Assembly: GCF_022664455.2 (NCBI RefSeq)
Contig: NZ_JAKRKC020000003.1
Coordinates: 62,001-126,000, forward strand
Length of the DNA: 64,000 nucleotides
Direction: 5' to 3'
Source of the DNA: Actinomadura luzonensis
Lineage (GTDB): Bacteria > Actinomycetota > Actinomycetes > Streptosporangiales > Streptosporangiaceae
Below, one piece after another: positions 47,861 through 56,806 of the stretch. The notes below the pieces were generated by a model. The model did no database searches, was not told where the DNA came from, and saw only the letters and a program-made list of their open reading frames with translations. Every line of letters starts with the position of its first letter. Positions within the stretch are counted from its first letter, which is position 1. Position numbers and translations under genes: made by a program.

Positions 47861-49908
47861 CGGCCGCGCCGCCGATCGCGCTGTGGGAGGGCCTGGCCGG
47901 GGCCGCGCTGCTCGCCGAGCCCGCCGGGCAGATCCTCGGGGTGGTCGTCGCCGGGCGCGACGGCTACGCGCGGCGGCGGCTCGACGTCGTCCCCGCCACG
48001 GCGCTGCTGGGCGACGAACGCTTCCGCGAGGTGGCCGGGGTGGCCCCGGGACGGCTGGAGACCGTCGCGGAGAACGACCCCGCCGTGGTGCTGCCGGAGC
48101 TGCTGGACCCGTGGCGGGCGGAGCTGCCGCCCGACCCCCCGGACTGGCGGCTGCTCGCGCCGCGGCACGCGGTAGTGCCGTTCCTCGGCCGCCAGGAGGA
48201 GCTGGCCCGGCTGCGGGAGTGGGCCGCCGGGCCCGCCGCGCTGTCGATCGCGGTGGTGAGCGGGCGCGACGGCACCGGACGCGGCCGGCTGGCCGGGCAG
48301 CTCTGCGGCGAGCTGGGGCGGGCCGGGTGGGACGCCGGGTTCCTGCCGCTGGACGCCGTCTGCGAGGTGCTGTGCGCGCACCCGGACGCCGGGCGGGTGC
48401 GGCTGGAGGCGCTGCGGCCGACGCTCGCCGTGGTGGAGCGGCCGGAGCCGTCCGCGCCGCTCGTGGGCGAGCTGGTGCGGCGGCTGGCCAGGCACGGGCA
48501 CAACCCGCCGGTGCGGCTCCTGCTGGTGGTGCGGGAGCCGGGGGACGCCGGCTGGTGGCGGCGGCTGGACACGGCGGCGGGCGGCTGGCCGCGGCGGCTC
48601 GACCCGGCGCTCGTGCAGCTCAACGCCCGTCCCCTCACGCTGGACGAACGCCGCGAGCACGCGGGCGCGGCGATGAAGGCGTACGGGCCGAGCCGGGCCG
48701 CCCTGCCCCCGCCGCCGCCGCTCGACGACCCCGAGTTCGGGCTGCCGCTGCACGTGCACCTGGCGGCGCTGATGCGGCTGCGCGACGGCGGGGCCGGGAC
48801 GGGCGAGGCCGGGGCCGGGCTGGTGGAGCGGTTCCTGGAGCGCGAGTTCCAGCAGTGGGCGCGGGCCTGGCCCGTCCCGGACGCGCCCTTGGAGGACGTG
48901 ACGGCGTGGCAGGCGGTGGCGGTGCTCACGCTCACCGCGCCGGCGCTCGGCGAGCTGCCCGGCCTGCTGGCGGCCGTGCCCGGCCTGCGCGCCGGCGGGC
49001 TCGCCGGGCAGGCCGTGCACGTGGCGCGCTGGCTCGGCCGGGTCTTCCCCGGGGGCGAGCGGATGGCCCCGCTCGGCCCGGACGTCCTGGCCGAACGGCT
49101 GCTGGCCGGGACCGAGGGGCTGACCGGGCTGGTGCTGGCCCTGCACGACCACGAGACGCGGACGACGCGGCACCTGATCCGCATGCTGGACGTCCTCGCC
49201 ACGGCGGCGACGGGCTCGGCCAGGGCCCGGGGGGCGCTGCGGGCGCTGCTGACGGAACGGCTCGGCCGGCTGGTCGCGGAGGCGGCCGCGACGCCCGCGA
49301 CCCGGCTGGGTGACGCGGTGAACGCCGCGCTGGCGCTGCTCGCGGAGGACGCGCAGGTGGCCGAGGCGGCGGCCCGGCTGCCGCTCCGGCGCGGTGCGGC
49401 CGCGCTGGGGCGCGGGCGCTCCGGTGACGCTGGGCGAGCTGGCCGTGCGGCGGCTGCGCGCCGAGGCGGCGCGTCCGGGCGCGGCGGCCTCGGCGGCGCG
49501 CGCCCGCACCGCCGCGGCCCGTTCCGGGTCGGCGGCCTCGGCGGCGGGCCGGTGCGGCGGCCTCGGCGGCGGGCCCGGGTGGGCTGGCGGAGGCGTTGTC
49601 GGTGCTGGCGGGGCGGCTGGCGGCGGTCGGGCGGGTGGGCGAGGCGGTCGCGGCCGCCGCGGAGGCGGTGGAGATCTTCGCCGCCGCTCCCCCGTACGAG
49701 GCGGCGGCCGCGCGGGCGGAGGCCCTGTACCACCTGGGCTCCTGCCTGCTGCTGGCGGGCGAGCCGGGCGAGGCGGTCAAGCCCGCGCAGGAGGCGGCGG
49801 CCCGGTTCCGGCTCCTCGCCGAGGACGACCCCGGCGGGCCTGGGGCGGAGCTGGTCGCGGCGGCGCACTACAACCTGGCGTGCGCGCTGGCGGGGGCCGG
49901 TCGGGTGA
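47629..49908 (+). pseudogene. Middle part of the disrupted gene: trypsin-like end and degenerate P-loop NTPase
   Basis: The useful part runs from about 47683 to 49405. It completes the trypsin-like barrel (WEGLAGAALLAEP, with Ala where the catalytic Ser is expected) and then encodes an NTPase-like domain from FLGRQEELARLREW. The Walker A reads GRDGTGRGRL, with Arg in place of Lys, and the Walker B region reads LAVVERP. These changes should abolish peptidase and probably ATPase activity. The following helical region ends near EDAQVAEAAARLP, after which the frame drifts into low-complexity sequence. The nominal ORF only stays open to 49908 because of high GC. Confidence 0.65.
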
Positions 49909-52900
49909 AGGAGGCGATCGAGGCGTACACGGTCGCGGCGTCCGGCGACGGGAAGGGAATCGGTGACGGGAAGGGAATCGGTGACGGGAAGGGGAGCGGC
50001 GACGGGAAGGGAGGCGGCGACGGCGGGGAGGGAGCCGGCGAGGAGCTGAGCGACGTCCTGCGGGCCATGCCCCTGCCGCACCCGCCAGAGCCCGCCCGCT
50101 CCAGCGGGCCGCCCGGAGCGGCGCGCCCCGGCGAACCGCAGGTCGCGCGGCCTCCCGACGAACCGCAAGTCGCGCGGCCTCCCGACGAACCGCAAGTCGC
50201 GCGGCCTCCCGACGAACCGCAAGTCGCGCGGCCTCCCGACGAACCGCAGGTCGCACGGCGCTCCGGCGAGCGGCAAGGGGCGTCGCGTCCCGGGCGCTCG
50301 GCCCGGCACGCCGCGATGCCGTTGGCGGCCCCCGTCCCGGGGGACGCGGAGGCTCCGGCCGACCGACCCGACGCGACCGGCCCACCGGCGGTGGCCCCCG
50401 GCTCCCCTGTGCGGCGGCCGGAAGCGGCGGCCGTGCCCACAGCACCGGAAGCTCCGGGCAGCGGGACGAGGGCCCTGAGGGGCGGCCCAGAGGCTCCGGG
50501 CAGCGGAATCACGCCGCCGAGGGGCGGGCCAGGGACACCGGAGGGCGGGCCACGGACACCGGAGGGCGGGCCACGGACGGCGCAGGGCGAGCCACGGACA
50601 CCGGAAGGCGGGCCAGGGACGCCGGAGGGCGGGCCGACCGCGCCGCGCGGCGGCGGGGCGGCTGGGGCGGCGGGTGGGCCGCGGGCGCTGGGGCCGTTCG
50701 AGGGGCTGGGGCCCGGGGCGGTGCCGGAGCTGGGCGGATGGCTGGCGGTGGCGGCGACCGCCGCCGTCAAGGACGTCTCCCCCGTGGACCGCGACCTCGC
50801 CGAACGCCTCCACCTGCTCGCCGCCCGCCTGCACCACCTCGGCCGGACGCGGGAGGCCGTCGCGCCGGCGGCCGAGGCGGTGGCGCGGCTGCGCGGCCTG
50901 GCGGGTGAGGAGCCGGGGCTCAGGTTGTCGCTGGCCGAGGCGTCCGGGCTGCTGGCGCGGCTGCACGCGGCCGGCGACGACCTGGACGCCGCCGCCCGTT
51001 CGGCCGCCGAGGCGGTGCGCGACCTGCGGGCCCTGACCGCGCTCGAACCCGCCGAGCACCGCCCCGCCCTGGTGCGGCAGCTCCTCGACCTCGGCGAGCT
51101 GCTGCTCCTCGACGACCGCCCGGAGGAGGCGCTGGGCCCGTTGCAGGAGGCCATGGCGGTGGCGGACGGCCGCGAGGCGCAGGCGAGGGGCCGGCGGCTG
51201 CTCGGCCTCTGCCTGGACGAGCTGGGACGGGCGGCCGACGCGCGGGCGCACCTGGAGCTGGCGGCCGAGCTGTACGACGTGCTGGGCGCGGAGGACCCCC
51301 ACCACCGGCGGGACCTTCAGGAGGTGCGGGCCAGGCTCGGGCGCGGGCAGCCGCCGCCGGCGCGGGGCGGCGCGCGGCACTGGCTGCTCGCCCTGGCCGA
51401 CCCGCCCTCGTCCGCCCGCGAGGGCGCGGCCGGGGAGGGCGCGGCCGGGGAGGCGGTGCGCAAGGCCGAGCAGGTGCTGGCCGAGTGCCGGACGGCGGTC
51501 GAGCGCGGCGACGGCGCGCCAGGCCCGGAGGTGGTGCACGCCTACCTCTCGGCCCAGGCGCTGCTGGCCCGCGCCTGGACGGACGCCGGGCGGGCCGCGG
51601 ACGGGCTCGCGCTCGCCATGCAGGCCGCCGAGCTGCTGCAACGGCACGCCGTACCGGACCGCCCGCAGGCGGTGGTGGTCGGGCAGGTGGCGGCGGCGCT
51701 CGGGCGCGCGCTGGTCGGGCTGGGCCGGCACAAGGAGGCCGTCCCGCACCTGCTGACGGCGATCGAGGCGCACGGGCAGGCGGGGGCGAGCCCGGCGTCG
51801 GGGAAGGAGCTGGCCGAGCTGCTGGTGCTGGAGACGGTCGCGTTGTCGCACTCGGCCTGCCCGTCGGACGCGGAGGCGGCGGCCGACCGGCTGGTCCGGC
51901 TCCAGGCGGCGCTGGTGTCGGAGGGCATCCAGCCGCCGGCCGTCCTGGCCGGGGCGTTGCGGCTGCAGGGCGGCATCCGGTTCGGCAGGGGCGACGCGGA
52001 GGGGGCGCTCACCTCGGCGAACCGGGCCGTGGACGTCCTGGACACGGCAGGCGGCGGCGGCGCGCCCATGGTCAGGGGGGCGTGCCTGGAGCTGGCCGGG
52101 CTGTGCCTGGCCGAGCTGCACGAGGACGACGCCGCCCGGGCGAGGCTGGCCGAGGGCACCGCGCTCATGGCCGGGCTCATGGCCGGGCTCATGGCCGGGC
52201 CCATGGCCGGGCACGGTCAGCCGCCCGCCGGCCTGGCGGGCACGCACCTGCTGGCGCTCGTGCGGCTGGCTCGGCTGCGGGCCCGTGAGGAGGGCGCGGC
52301 GGCCGGCTGCGTGTTGTACGCGCGGATCCTGGAGACGCGCCCGCTCCCCCAGGGTGACGTCCTGCGCAGCCTGGTCGAGGACCTGGCGCGCTACGTCGGC
52401 GACCTGGCGGACGGCGCCGACCCGGCGGCGCTGGTGGCGCCGCTGGAGGCGTTCACCGGCGACCTCGAACGCCAGGTCCCGCTGACCGGCGAGCCCGAGC
52501 TGTACGACGAGTACGCCCGCTGCCTGTCCCGCCTGTCCGCGATCGCCGCCCAGGCCGGGGGGAGCGGCGAGGCGGCGGTGCGGGCGGCGCGGCTGGCGGT
52601 CCGCGTCCAGCGGGGCCTGGCGGCCGGGTCGCCGGCCCGGCGCGACCGGCTCGGCCTGGCGCTGGCCGCGCTCGCCCGGCTGGACCGCGCCGACCTCGCC
52701 GCCGCCGAGCAGGCGGTCATCGCCTTGGACGGCGACGGGCGCAACGGCAGGGAGTCGGCCGCCGTGCTCACGCTCTACGCCGCCGAGCTGCTGGAGCGCG
52801 GCCGGGCGGTGGAGTCGCTGGCGCACTGCGAGCACGCCGCCGACCTGTGCGACGAGCTGGACGACCCGGCCGTCGCCGCTGCCGCGTACGGGCAGCTCGG

Positions 52901-54074
52901 CGCGGCGCTCGCGGCCCTGGACCGGCCGCAGGCGGCGCTGGAGGCGATCACCTGGTCGCTCGCCGAGGTGGACCGGGCCAGGGAGCGGGGCCAGGAGCTG
53001 CCGCATGTCCGGGCCCAGGCCCTGCACGTGCGGGGGCGGGCGCTGCGGGCCCAGGGCAGGACGCAGGAGGCGCTGACCCACCTGGTGGAGGCCGTGCGGC
53101 TTTACACCCGGCTGTCCAGGCCGGCCGCCGCCGAGGCGGCCGCGACGGTCGCCGACGACCTGCTGGCGGCCGGGCGGGCGCGGGAGGCCGCCGAGTACGC
53201 CGCGATCGCCGCCGCGGGGCAGCGGGAGGACACGGTCAAGGGCGCGCTGGCCCTTCAGCGGCTGGCCAGGTGCCACCTGATGCTGGGCGAGCTGGCGGAG
53301 GCGAACGCGCTGGTGGAGCGGCTGATCCCGCTGGCCAGGCGGTCGCCCGGCGATCTGACGTACCGGGCGGTCCTGGCCGACTCGCTGGCGCAGAGCGCGG
53401 AGCTGCTGCCGCTGCTGCGGCTGGACGGCGGCGGCGAGGCCGAGGCGCGGGCCCGCGAGGCCGTCGCGACCTACGACGAGCTGCTGACGTCCGGCATGGA
53501 CGCCGGGGCGCTGCACACCAGCCGGGCGGGCGCGTGCCTGGCGCTGGCGGCCGCGCTGCGCCTGCGCGGGCAGGCGGCGGAGGCGGTGCGGCCGCTGCGG
53601 GAGGCGGTCGGCGCGCTCGAACGGTTCGCGCCGGGCGACCCGCCGCTGTCCGGGCTGCTGGCGCGGGCGATGCTCATGCTGGGCGACGCGCTGATGGAGG
53701 CGGAGCGGCCGCTGGAGGCGGGCCTGGTCTTCCACCGCGCCACGCAGGTGACGCGGGACGTGCCGAGCCGGGCGGTGGCGCACGCCCGGCTCGGGTTCTG
53801 CCAGCAGGAGCTGGGCAGGGACGACGCCGCCGACGCGGCGCTGCGGGTCGCCGCCGGCCTGCTGGCCGAGCTGCTGGCTCCGCAGACGCGCCCCGAGGGC
53901 CCGGCGAGGGGTCGGGACGAGGGTCCGGCGGAGCGGCGGGACGAGGGCCTGGTGGAGCTGCTGCGCGAGGTGCTGCGCGGCCGGCTGCGGCTGCTGGAGC
54001 GGGCGGGCGGCAGGCGGGGCGAGGCGCGCCAGGTCGAGGCCGACCTGCGCGCGCTCACCCGCCCCGCCCGTTAG
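49596..54074 (+). CDS. Large TPR-repeat protein (C-terminal part of the disrupted protease-NTPase-TPR gene)
   Basis: About 1490 residues of helical TPR-like repeats: VGRVGEAVAAAAEAVEIF, LGRTREAVAPAAEAVARLRG, LDRPQAALEAITWSL, GRTQEALTHLVEAVRLYTRL and further copies to the end. Residues ~115-350 are a disordered insert of tandem repeats (GDGKGI, PPDEPQVAR, GGPRTPE). A second repeat, MAGL, is near 858-872. The start is uncertain: TTG 49596 is only the first start in this frame, and the sequence LAEAL just before it belongs to the same protein, so the true N-terminus is upstream in another frame. It may be expressed as a free TPR protein or be dead. The last 4 bp overlap the convergent acyl-CoA synthetase. 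Confidence 0.65.
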   Translation: MSVLAGRLAAVGRVGEAVAAAAEAVEIFAAAPPYEAAAARAEALYHLGSCLLLAGEPGEAVKPAQEAAARFRLLAEDDPGGPGAELVAAAHYNLACALAGAGRVKEAIEAYTVAASGDGKGIGDGKGIGDGKGSGDGKGGGDGGEGAGEELSDVLRAMPLPHPPEPARSSGPPGAARPGEPQVARPPDEPQVARPPDEPQVARPPDEPQVARPPDEPQVARRSGERQGASRPGRSARHAAMPLAAPVPGDAEAPADRPDATGPPAVAPGSPVRRPEAAAVPTAPEAPGSGTRALRGGPEAPGSGITPPRGGPGTPEGGPRTPEGGPRTAQGEPRTPEGGPGTPEGGPTAPRGGGAAGAAGGPRALGPFEGLGPGAVPELGGWLAVAATAAVKDVSPVDRDLAERLHLLAARLHHLGRTREAVAPAAEAVARLRGLAGEEPGLRLSLAEASGLLARLHAAGDDLDAAARSAAEAVRDLRALTALEPAEHRPALVRQLLDLGELLLLDDRPEEALGPLQEAMAVADGREAQARGRRLLGLCLDELGRAADARAHLELAAELYDVLGAEDPHHRRDLQEVRARLGRGQPPPARGGARHWLLALADPPSSAREGAAGEGAAGEAVRKAEQVLAECRTAVERGDGAPGPEVVHAYLSAQALLARAWTDAGRAADGLALAMQAAELLQRHAVPDRPQAVVVGQVAAALGRALVGLGRHKEAVPHLLTAIEAHGQAGASPASGKELAELLVLETVALSHSACPSDAEAAADRLVRLQAALVSEGIQPPAVLAGALRLQGGIRFGRGDAEGALTSANRAVDVLDTAGGGGAPMVRGACLELAGLCLAELHEDDAARARLAEGTALMAGLMAGLMAGPMAGHGQPPAGLAGTHLLALVRLARLRAREEGAAAGCVLYARILETRPLPQGDVLRSLVEDLARYVGDLADGADPAALVAPLEAFTGDLERQVPLTGEPELYDEYARCLSRLSAIAAQAGGSGEAAVRAARLAVRVQRGLAAGSPARRDRLGLALAALARLDRADLAAAEQAVIALDGDGRNGRESAAVLTLYAAELLERGRAVESLAHCEHAADLCDELDDPAVAAAAYGQLGAALAALDRPQAALEAITWSLAEVDRARERGQELPHVRAQALHVRGRALRAQGRTQEALTHLVEAVRLYTRLSRPAAAEAAATVADDLLAAGRAREAAEYAAIAAAGQREDTVKGALALQRLARCHLMLGELAEANALVERLIPLARRSPGDLTYRAVLADSLAQSAELLPLLRLDGGGEAEARAREAVATYDELLTSGMDAGALHTSRAGACLALAAALRLRGQAAEAVRPLREAVGALERFAPGDPPLSGLLARAMLMLGDALMEAERPLEAGLVFHRATQVTRDVPSRAVAHARLGFCQQELGRDDAADAALRVAAGLLAELLAPQTRPEGPARGRDEGPAERRDEGLVELLREVLRGRLRLLERAGGRRGEARQVEADLRALTRPAR
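49944..50015 (+). repeat. 18-bp tandem repeat, four copies
   Basis: Units of GG(C/T)GACGGGAAGGG plus five variable bases begin at 49944, 49962, 49980 and 49998. They encode GDGKGI-type repeats inside the TPR gene. All keep frame. Confidence 0.8.
50133..50267 (+). repeat. 27-bp tandem repeat, four near-perfect copies and one degenerate
   Basis: Units beginning GAACCGCA(A/G)GTCGCGCGG start at 50133, 50160, 50187 and 50214; a fifth at 50241 has diverged. They encode the nonapeptide EPQVARPPD. The near-identity of neighbouring units at nucleotide level suggests recent duplication by slippage. There are no spacers, so this is not a CRISPR. Confidence 0.85.
50523..50627 (+). repeat. 21-bp tandem repeat, five copies
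   Basis: Units of GGCGGGCCACGGACACCGGAG or close variants start at 50523, 50544, 50565, 50586 and 50607, encoding GGPRTPE-type heptapeptides. They are part of the disordered insert of the TPR protein. Confidence 0.8.
52164..52211 (+). repeat. 12-bp tandem repeat, four copies
   Basis: CTCATGGCCGGG occurs at 52164, 52176 and 52188, with CCCATGGCCGGG at 52200, encoding LMAG-LMAG-LMAG-PMAG inside a TPR helix pair. The insertion would lengthen the repeat loop without changing frame. Confidence 0.8.
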
Positions 54075-55657
54075 GGCTCCTGGGCCTGGACGGTCTCGCG
54101 GGCCCACCGGTAGTCCGCCTTACCGGCCGGGGAGCGGACCATCTCCGCGACGAACGCGTACGACCGCGGCACCTTGTACCCCGACAACGCCGCCCGGCAG
54201 TGCGCGTCCAGCTCCGCCGCGGTGAGCTCGACCCCGGGCCGCGGCTCGACGACCGCCGCCACCCGGTTGCCCCACCGCTCGTCCGGCACCCCGGTCACCA
54301 CCGCGTCGAACACGCCGGGATGGCCCTTGAGCACCGCCTCGACCTCCTCGGGGAACACCTTCTCCCCGCCGGTGTTGATGCACTGCGAGCCGCGCCCGAA
54401 CACGTTGACCGTCCCGTCCGGGTCGACGGTGGCGAGGTCGCCGGTGAGCAGCCAGCGGGTGCCCTGCTCGTCGGTGACGAACGTGCGGGCGGTCTTGTCC
54501 GGGTCGTTGTAGTAGCCGAACGCCACCCGTCCGGACCGGGCGACGGTGCCGAGCTGCCCGGAGCCGGGCTCGACCGGCCGGCCGGCCTCGTCCAGGACGG
54601 CCAGCCGGACCACGGAGTTCGGCTGGTAGCGCAGGCCCTTCTCCGGGGAGGACCCGGCGACGCCGGAGGCGGTGAAGCCGGACTCGGTGGAGCCGAAGTT
54701 GTCCAGGATCATGATGTTCGGCAGCAGCTCCTGGAGGCGGTCGCGCACCGCGCCCGACAGGATGGCGCCGGTCGAGCTGACGATGAACAACGACGAGACG
54801 TCGTAGGAGCCGGCGGCGAACGCCTCGGCCAGCGGGCGCGCCATGGCGTCGCCGGTGATGTTCATGGTGAACACGCGCTCGCGCTCAACCGTGCGCCAGA
54901 CCTCGTCGGGGTCGAACTTGCGCACGTACACCATGGTCCCGCCCAGGCACCAGGTGATGAACGTGGCCATCTGCGCGGCCCCGTGCATGAGGGGCGGCAC
55001 GGCCATCATCGTCATGGGGCCGGACTGCTCCGCCGCCTCCACGACCTCCTGCGGCGTGGCGCGCGGCTCGCCGCCCGGGTTGCCGCCGCCGAAGCCGAAG
55101 AACAGGTCCTCCACCCGCCACATCGCGCCCTTGGGCATGCCGGTGGTGCCGCCGGTGTAGATGATGTACACGTCCTGGCCGGAGCGCGGCGGGAAGCCCC
55201 GTTCCGGCTTGCCGCGCTCCAGCGCGGTCCCGTACGGCACGGCGGAGCCGATCGACGGGGGCCCGCCCACCGCGACCAGGTGCTCCAGCAGCGGCGCGTC
55301 GGCGACCACGGCGGCCACGCGCGGCTCGAACTCGACGTCGTAGACCAGCGCCCGCAGGTCGGCGTCGCGGTAGAGGTAGAGCAGCTCGGACTCGACGTAG
55401 CGGTAGTTGACGTTGATCGGCACGGCCCGGATCTTCAGCGCGGCCATCATCCCGGCGAGGTACGGCACGCCGTTGTAGAGCTGCAGCCCGACGTGCTCGC
55501 CGGCGCGCACGCCGAGGCCGGTGAGGTAGTGGGCGAGCCGGTTGGCCTCGGCGTCCAGCTCGGCGTACGTGCGGCGGTCGTCGCCGCAGATCGCCGCGAC
55601 CCGGTCGGGGATCGCGTCGGCCACGCCTTCGAACAGGTCCGCGTGGTTGAACTCCAT
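54071..55657 (-). CDS. Acyl-CoA synthetase (FadD-type, AMP-forming)
   Basis: A 528-residue adenylate-forming ligase. The P-loop is YIIYTGGTTGMPKGAM (about 166-181), the A5-type motif is DNFGSTESG, the A7 motif is LLTGDLATVDPDGTVNVFGRG, and the end PAGKADYRWARE carries the lysine of the GK motif. That C-terminal sequence is like mycobacterial FadD19-type steroid-CoA ligases, which suggests a steroid or branched side-chain substrate (from memory of the family). The ATG at 55657 overlaps the thiolase stop (TGATG). It is the last gene of the operon and converges on the TPR gene. Confidence 0.9.
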   Translation of the reverse strand: MEFNHADLFEGVADAIPDRVAAICGDDRRTYAELDAEANRLAHYLTGLGVRAGEHVGLQLYNGVPYLAGMMAALKIRAVPINVNYRYVESELLYLYRDADLRALVYDVEFEPRVAAVVADAPLLEHLVAVGGPPSIGSAVPYGTALERGKPERGFPPRSGQDVYIIYTGGTTGMPKGAMWRVEDLFFGFGGGNPGGEPRATPQEVVEAAEQSGPMTMMAVPPLMHGAAQMATFITWCLGGTMVYVRKFDPDEVWRTVERERVFTMNITGDAMARPLAEAFAAGSYDVSSLFIVSSTGAILSGAVRDRLQELLPNIMILDNFGSTESGFTASGVAGSSPEKGLRYQPNSVVRLAVLDEAGRPVEPGSGQLGTVARSGRVAFGYYNDPDKTARTFVTDEQGTRWLLTGDLATVDPDGTVNVFGRGSQCINTGGEKVFPEEVEAVLKGHPGVFDAVVTGVPDERWGNRVAAVVEPRPGVELTAAELDAHCRAALSGYKVPRSYAFVAEMVRSPAGKADYRWARETVQAQEP

Positions 55658-56805
55658 CAGAGTTTCTCCCGTCCGACGATCCACATGGCGAAGAACTGGG
55701 CGCCGCCGCCGTAGGCGTGGCCGAGCGCGGTGCGGGCGCCGTCCACCTGGTGCTCGCCGGCCATGCCGCGCACCTGGAGCGCGGCCTCGGCGAACCTGAT
55801 GAGGCCGGAGGCGCCGATCGGGTTGCTGGACAGCACGCCGCCGGAGGCGTTCCAGGGGGTGTCGCCGTCGAGGGCGGTCGCGCCGGACTCGGTCAGCTTC
55901 CAGCCCTCGCCCTCGGCGCAGAAGCCCAGGTTCTCCAGCCACATGGGCTCGTACCAGGAGAAGGGGACGTAGACCTCGGCCACGTCGATCTGCCGGCGCG
56001 GGTCGGTGATGCCGGCCTGCCGGTAGACGTCGGCGGCGCAGTCCTTGCCGGCCTGCGGGCTGACGGTGTCGCGGCCGGCGCGGAAGATCGGCTCGGAGCG
56101 CATGGCGGTGCCGTGCACCCAGGCGGGCGTGCCGGTGACGGCCGGCTCGGAGGCGAGCACCATCGCGCACGCGCCGTCGCTGGACGGGCAGGTCTCGAGG
56201 TAGCGGATCGGCTCCCAGAGCATCGGCGTGGACTCCACCATCTTCTGGTCGATGCCGGGGATCCTGAGGTGCGCGTACGGGTTCTTCAGCGCGTTCAGCC
56301 GGTCCTTGACGGCGACGAGGGTGCCGATGTGGCCGGGCGCGCCGGTCCTGCGCATGTACTCGCGGATGTGCGGCGCGAAGTAGCCGCCCGCCCCCACCAC
56401 GAGCGAGGCGTTGAACGGCAGGTGCGTGGACAGCGCCCATGTCGCGTTGGACTCCGACTGCTTCTCGAACGCCACGACCAGCACCCGGTCGTGCACCCCG
56501 CCCTGCACGAGCGAGGCGCCGACCAGCGCGGTGGAGCCGCCGACGCTGCCCGCCGTGTGGACGCGCATCATCGGCTTGCCGGCCGCGCCGAGCGCGTCGG
56601 CCAGGTACGCCTCCGGCATCATCACGCCCTCGAACAGGTCGGGGGCCTTGCCGATGACGACGGCGTCGATGTCCTTGAACGTCAGCCCGGCGTCCTCCAG
56701 CGCCCGCACCGCCGCCTCGCGCACCAGCCCGGCGATCGAGACGTCCCGGCGGCGGGTGGTGTAGTGCGTCTGCCCGACGCCGATGACCGCACAGCGGTTG
56801 CCCAT
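55657..56805 (-). CDS. Thiolase / lipid-transfer (SCP2-like) acyl-CoA acetyltransferase
   Basis: A 382-residue thiolase-superfamily protein of the lipid-transfer type. It has VIGVGQTHY at the start, VHTAGSVGGSTALVGASL where the thiolase nucleophile would be (no standard Cys there; Ala-Gly-Ser), CPSSDGACAMVLASEP and the end with LGHAYGGGAQFFAMW. The absence of the usual catalytic Cys is typical of Ltp2-type aldolases that act on side-chain intermediates with a DUF35 partner. It is encoded directly between the second thiolase (gap 1 bp) and an acyl-CoA synthetase. Confidence 0.87.
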   Translation of the reverse strand: MGNRCAVIGVGQTHYTTRRRDVSIAGLVREAAVRALEDAGLTFKDIDAVVIGKAPDLFEGVMMPEAYLADALGAAGKPMMRVHTAGSVGGSTALVGASLVQGGVHDRVLVVAFEKQSESNATWALSTHLPFNASLVVGAGGYFAPHIREYMRRTGAPGHIGTLVAVKDRLNALKNPYAHLRIPGIDQKMVESTPMLWEPIRYLETCPSSDGACAMVLASEPAVTGTPAWVHGTAMRSEPIFRAGRDTVSPQAGKDCAADVYRQAGITDPRRQIDVAEVYVPFSWYEPMWLENLGFCAEGEGWKLTESGATALDGDTPWNASGGVLSSNPIGASGLIRFAEAALQVRGMAGEHQVDGARTALGHAYGGGAQFFAMWIVGREKL

Positions 56806-56806
56806 C

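Noticed and set aside
50133..50267. A CRISPR-like array of 27-bp repeats
   Set aside because: The units abut without spacers, keep the reading frame and encode a protein repeat. No cas genes are present.
47964..54107. A 2047-codon open frame on the minus strand opposite the TPR gene
   Set aside because: It has low-complexity Arg/Pro/Gln-rich sequence and mirrors the plus-strand TPR repeats. Long antisense frames are expected where third positions are almost always G or C.
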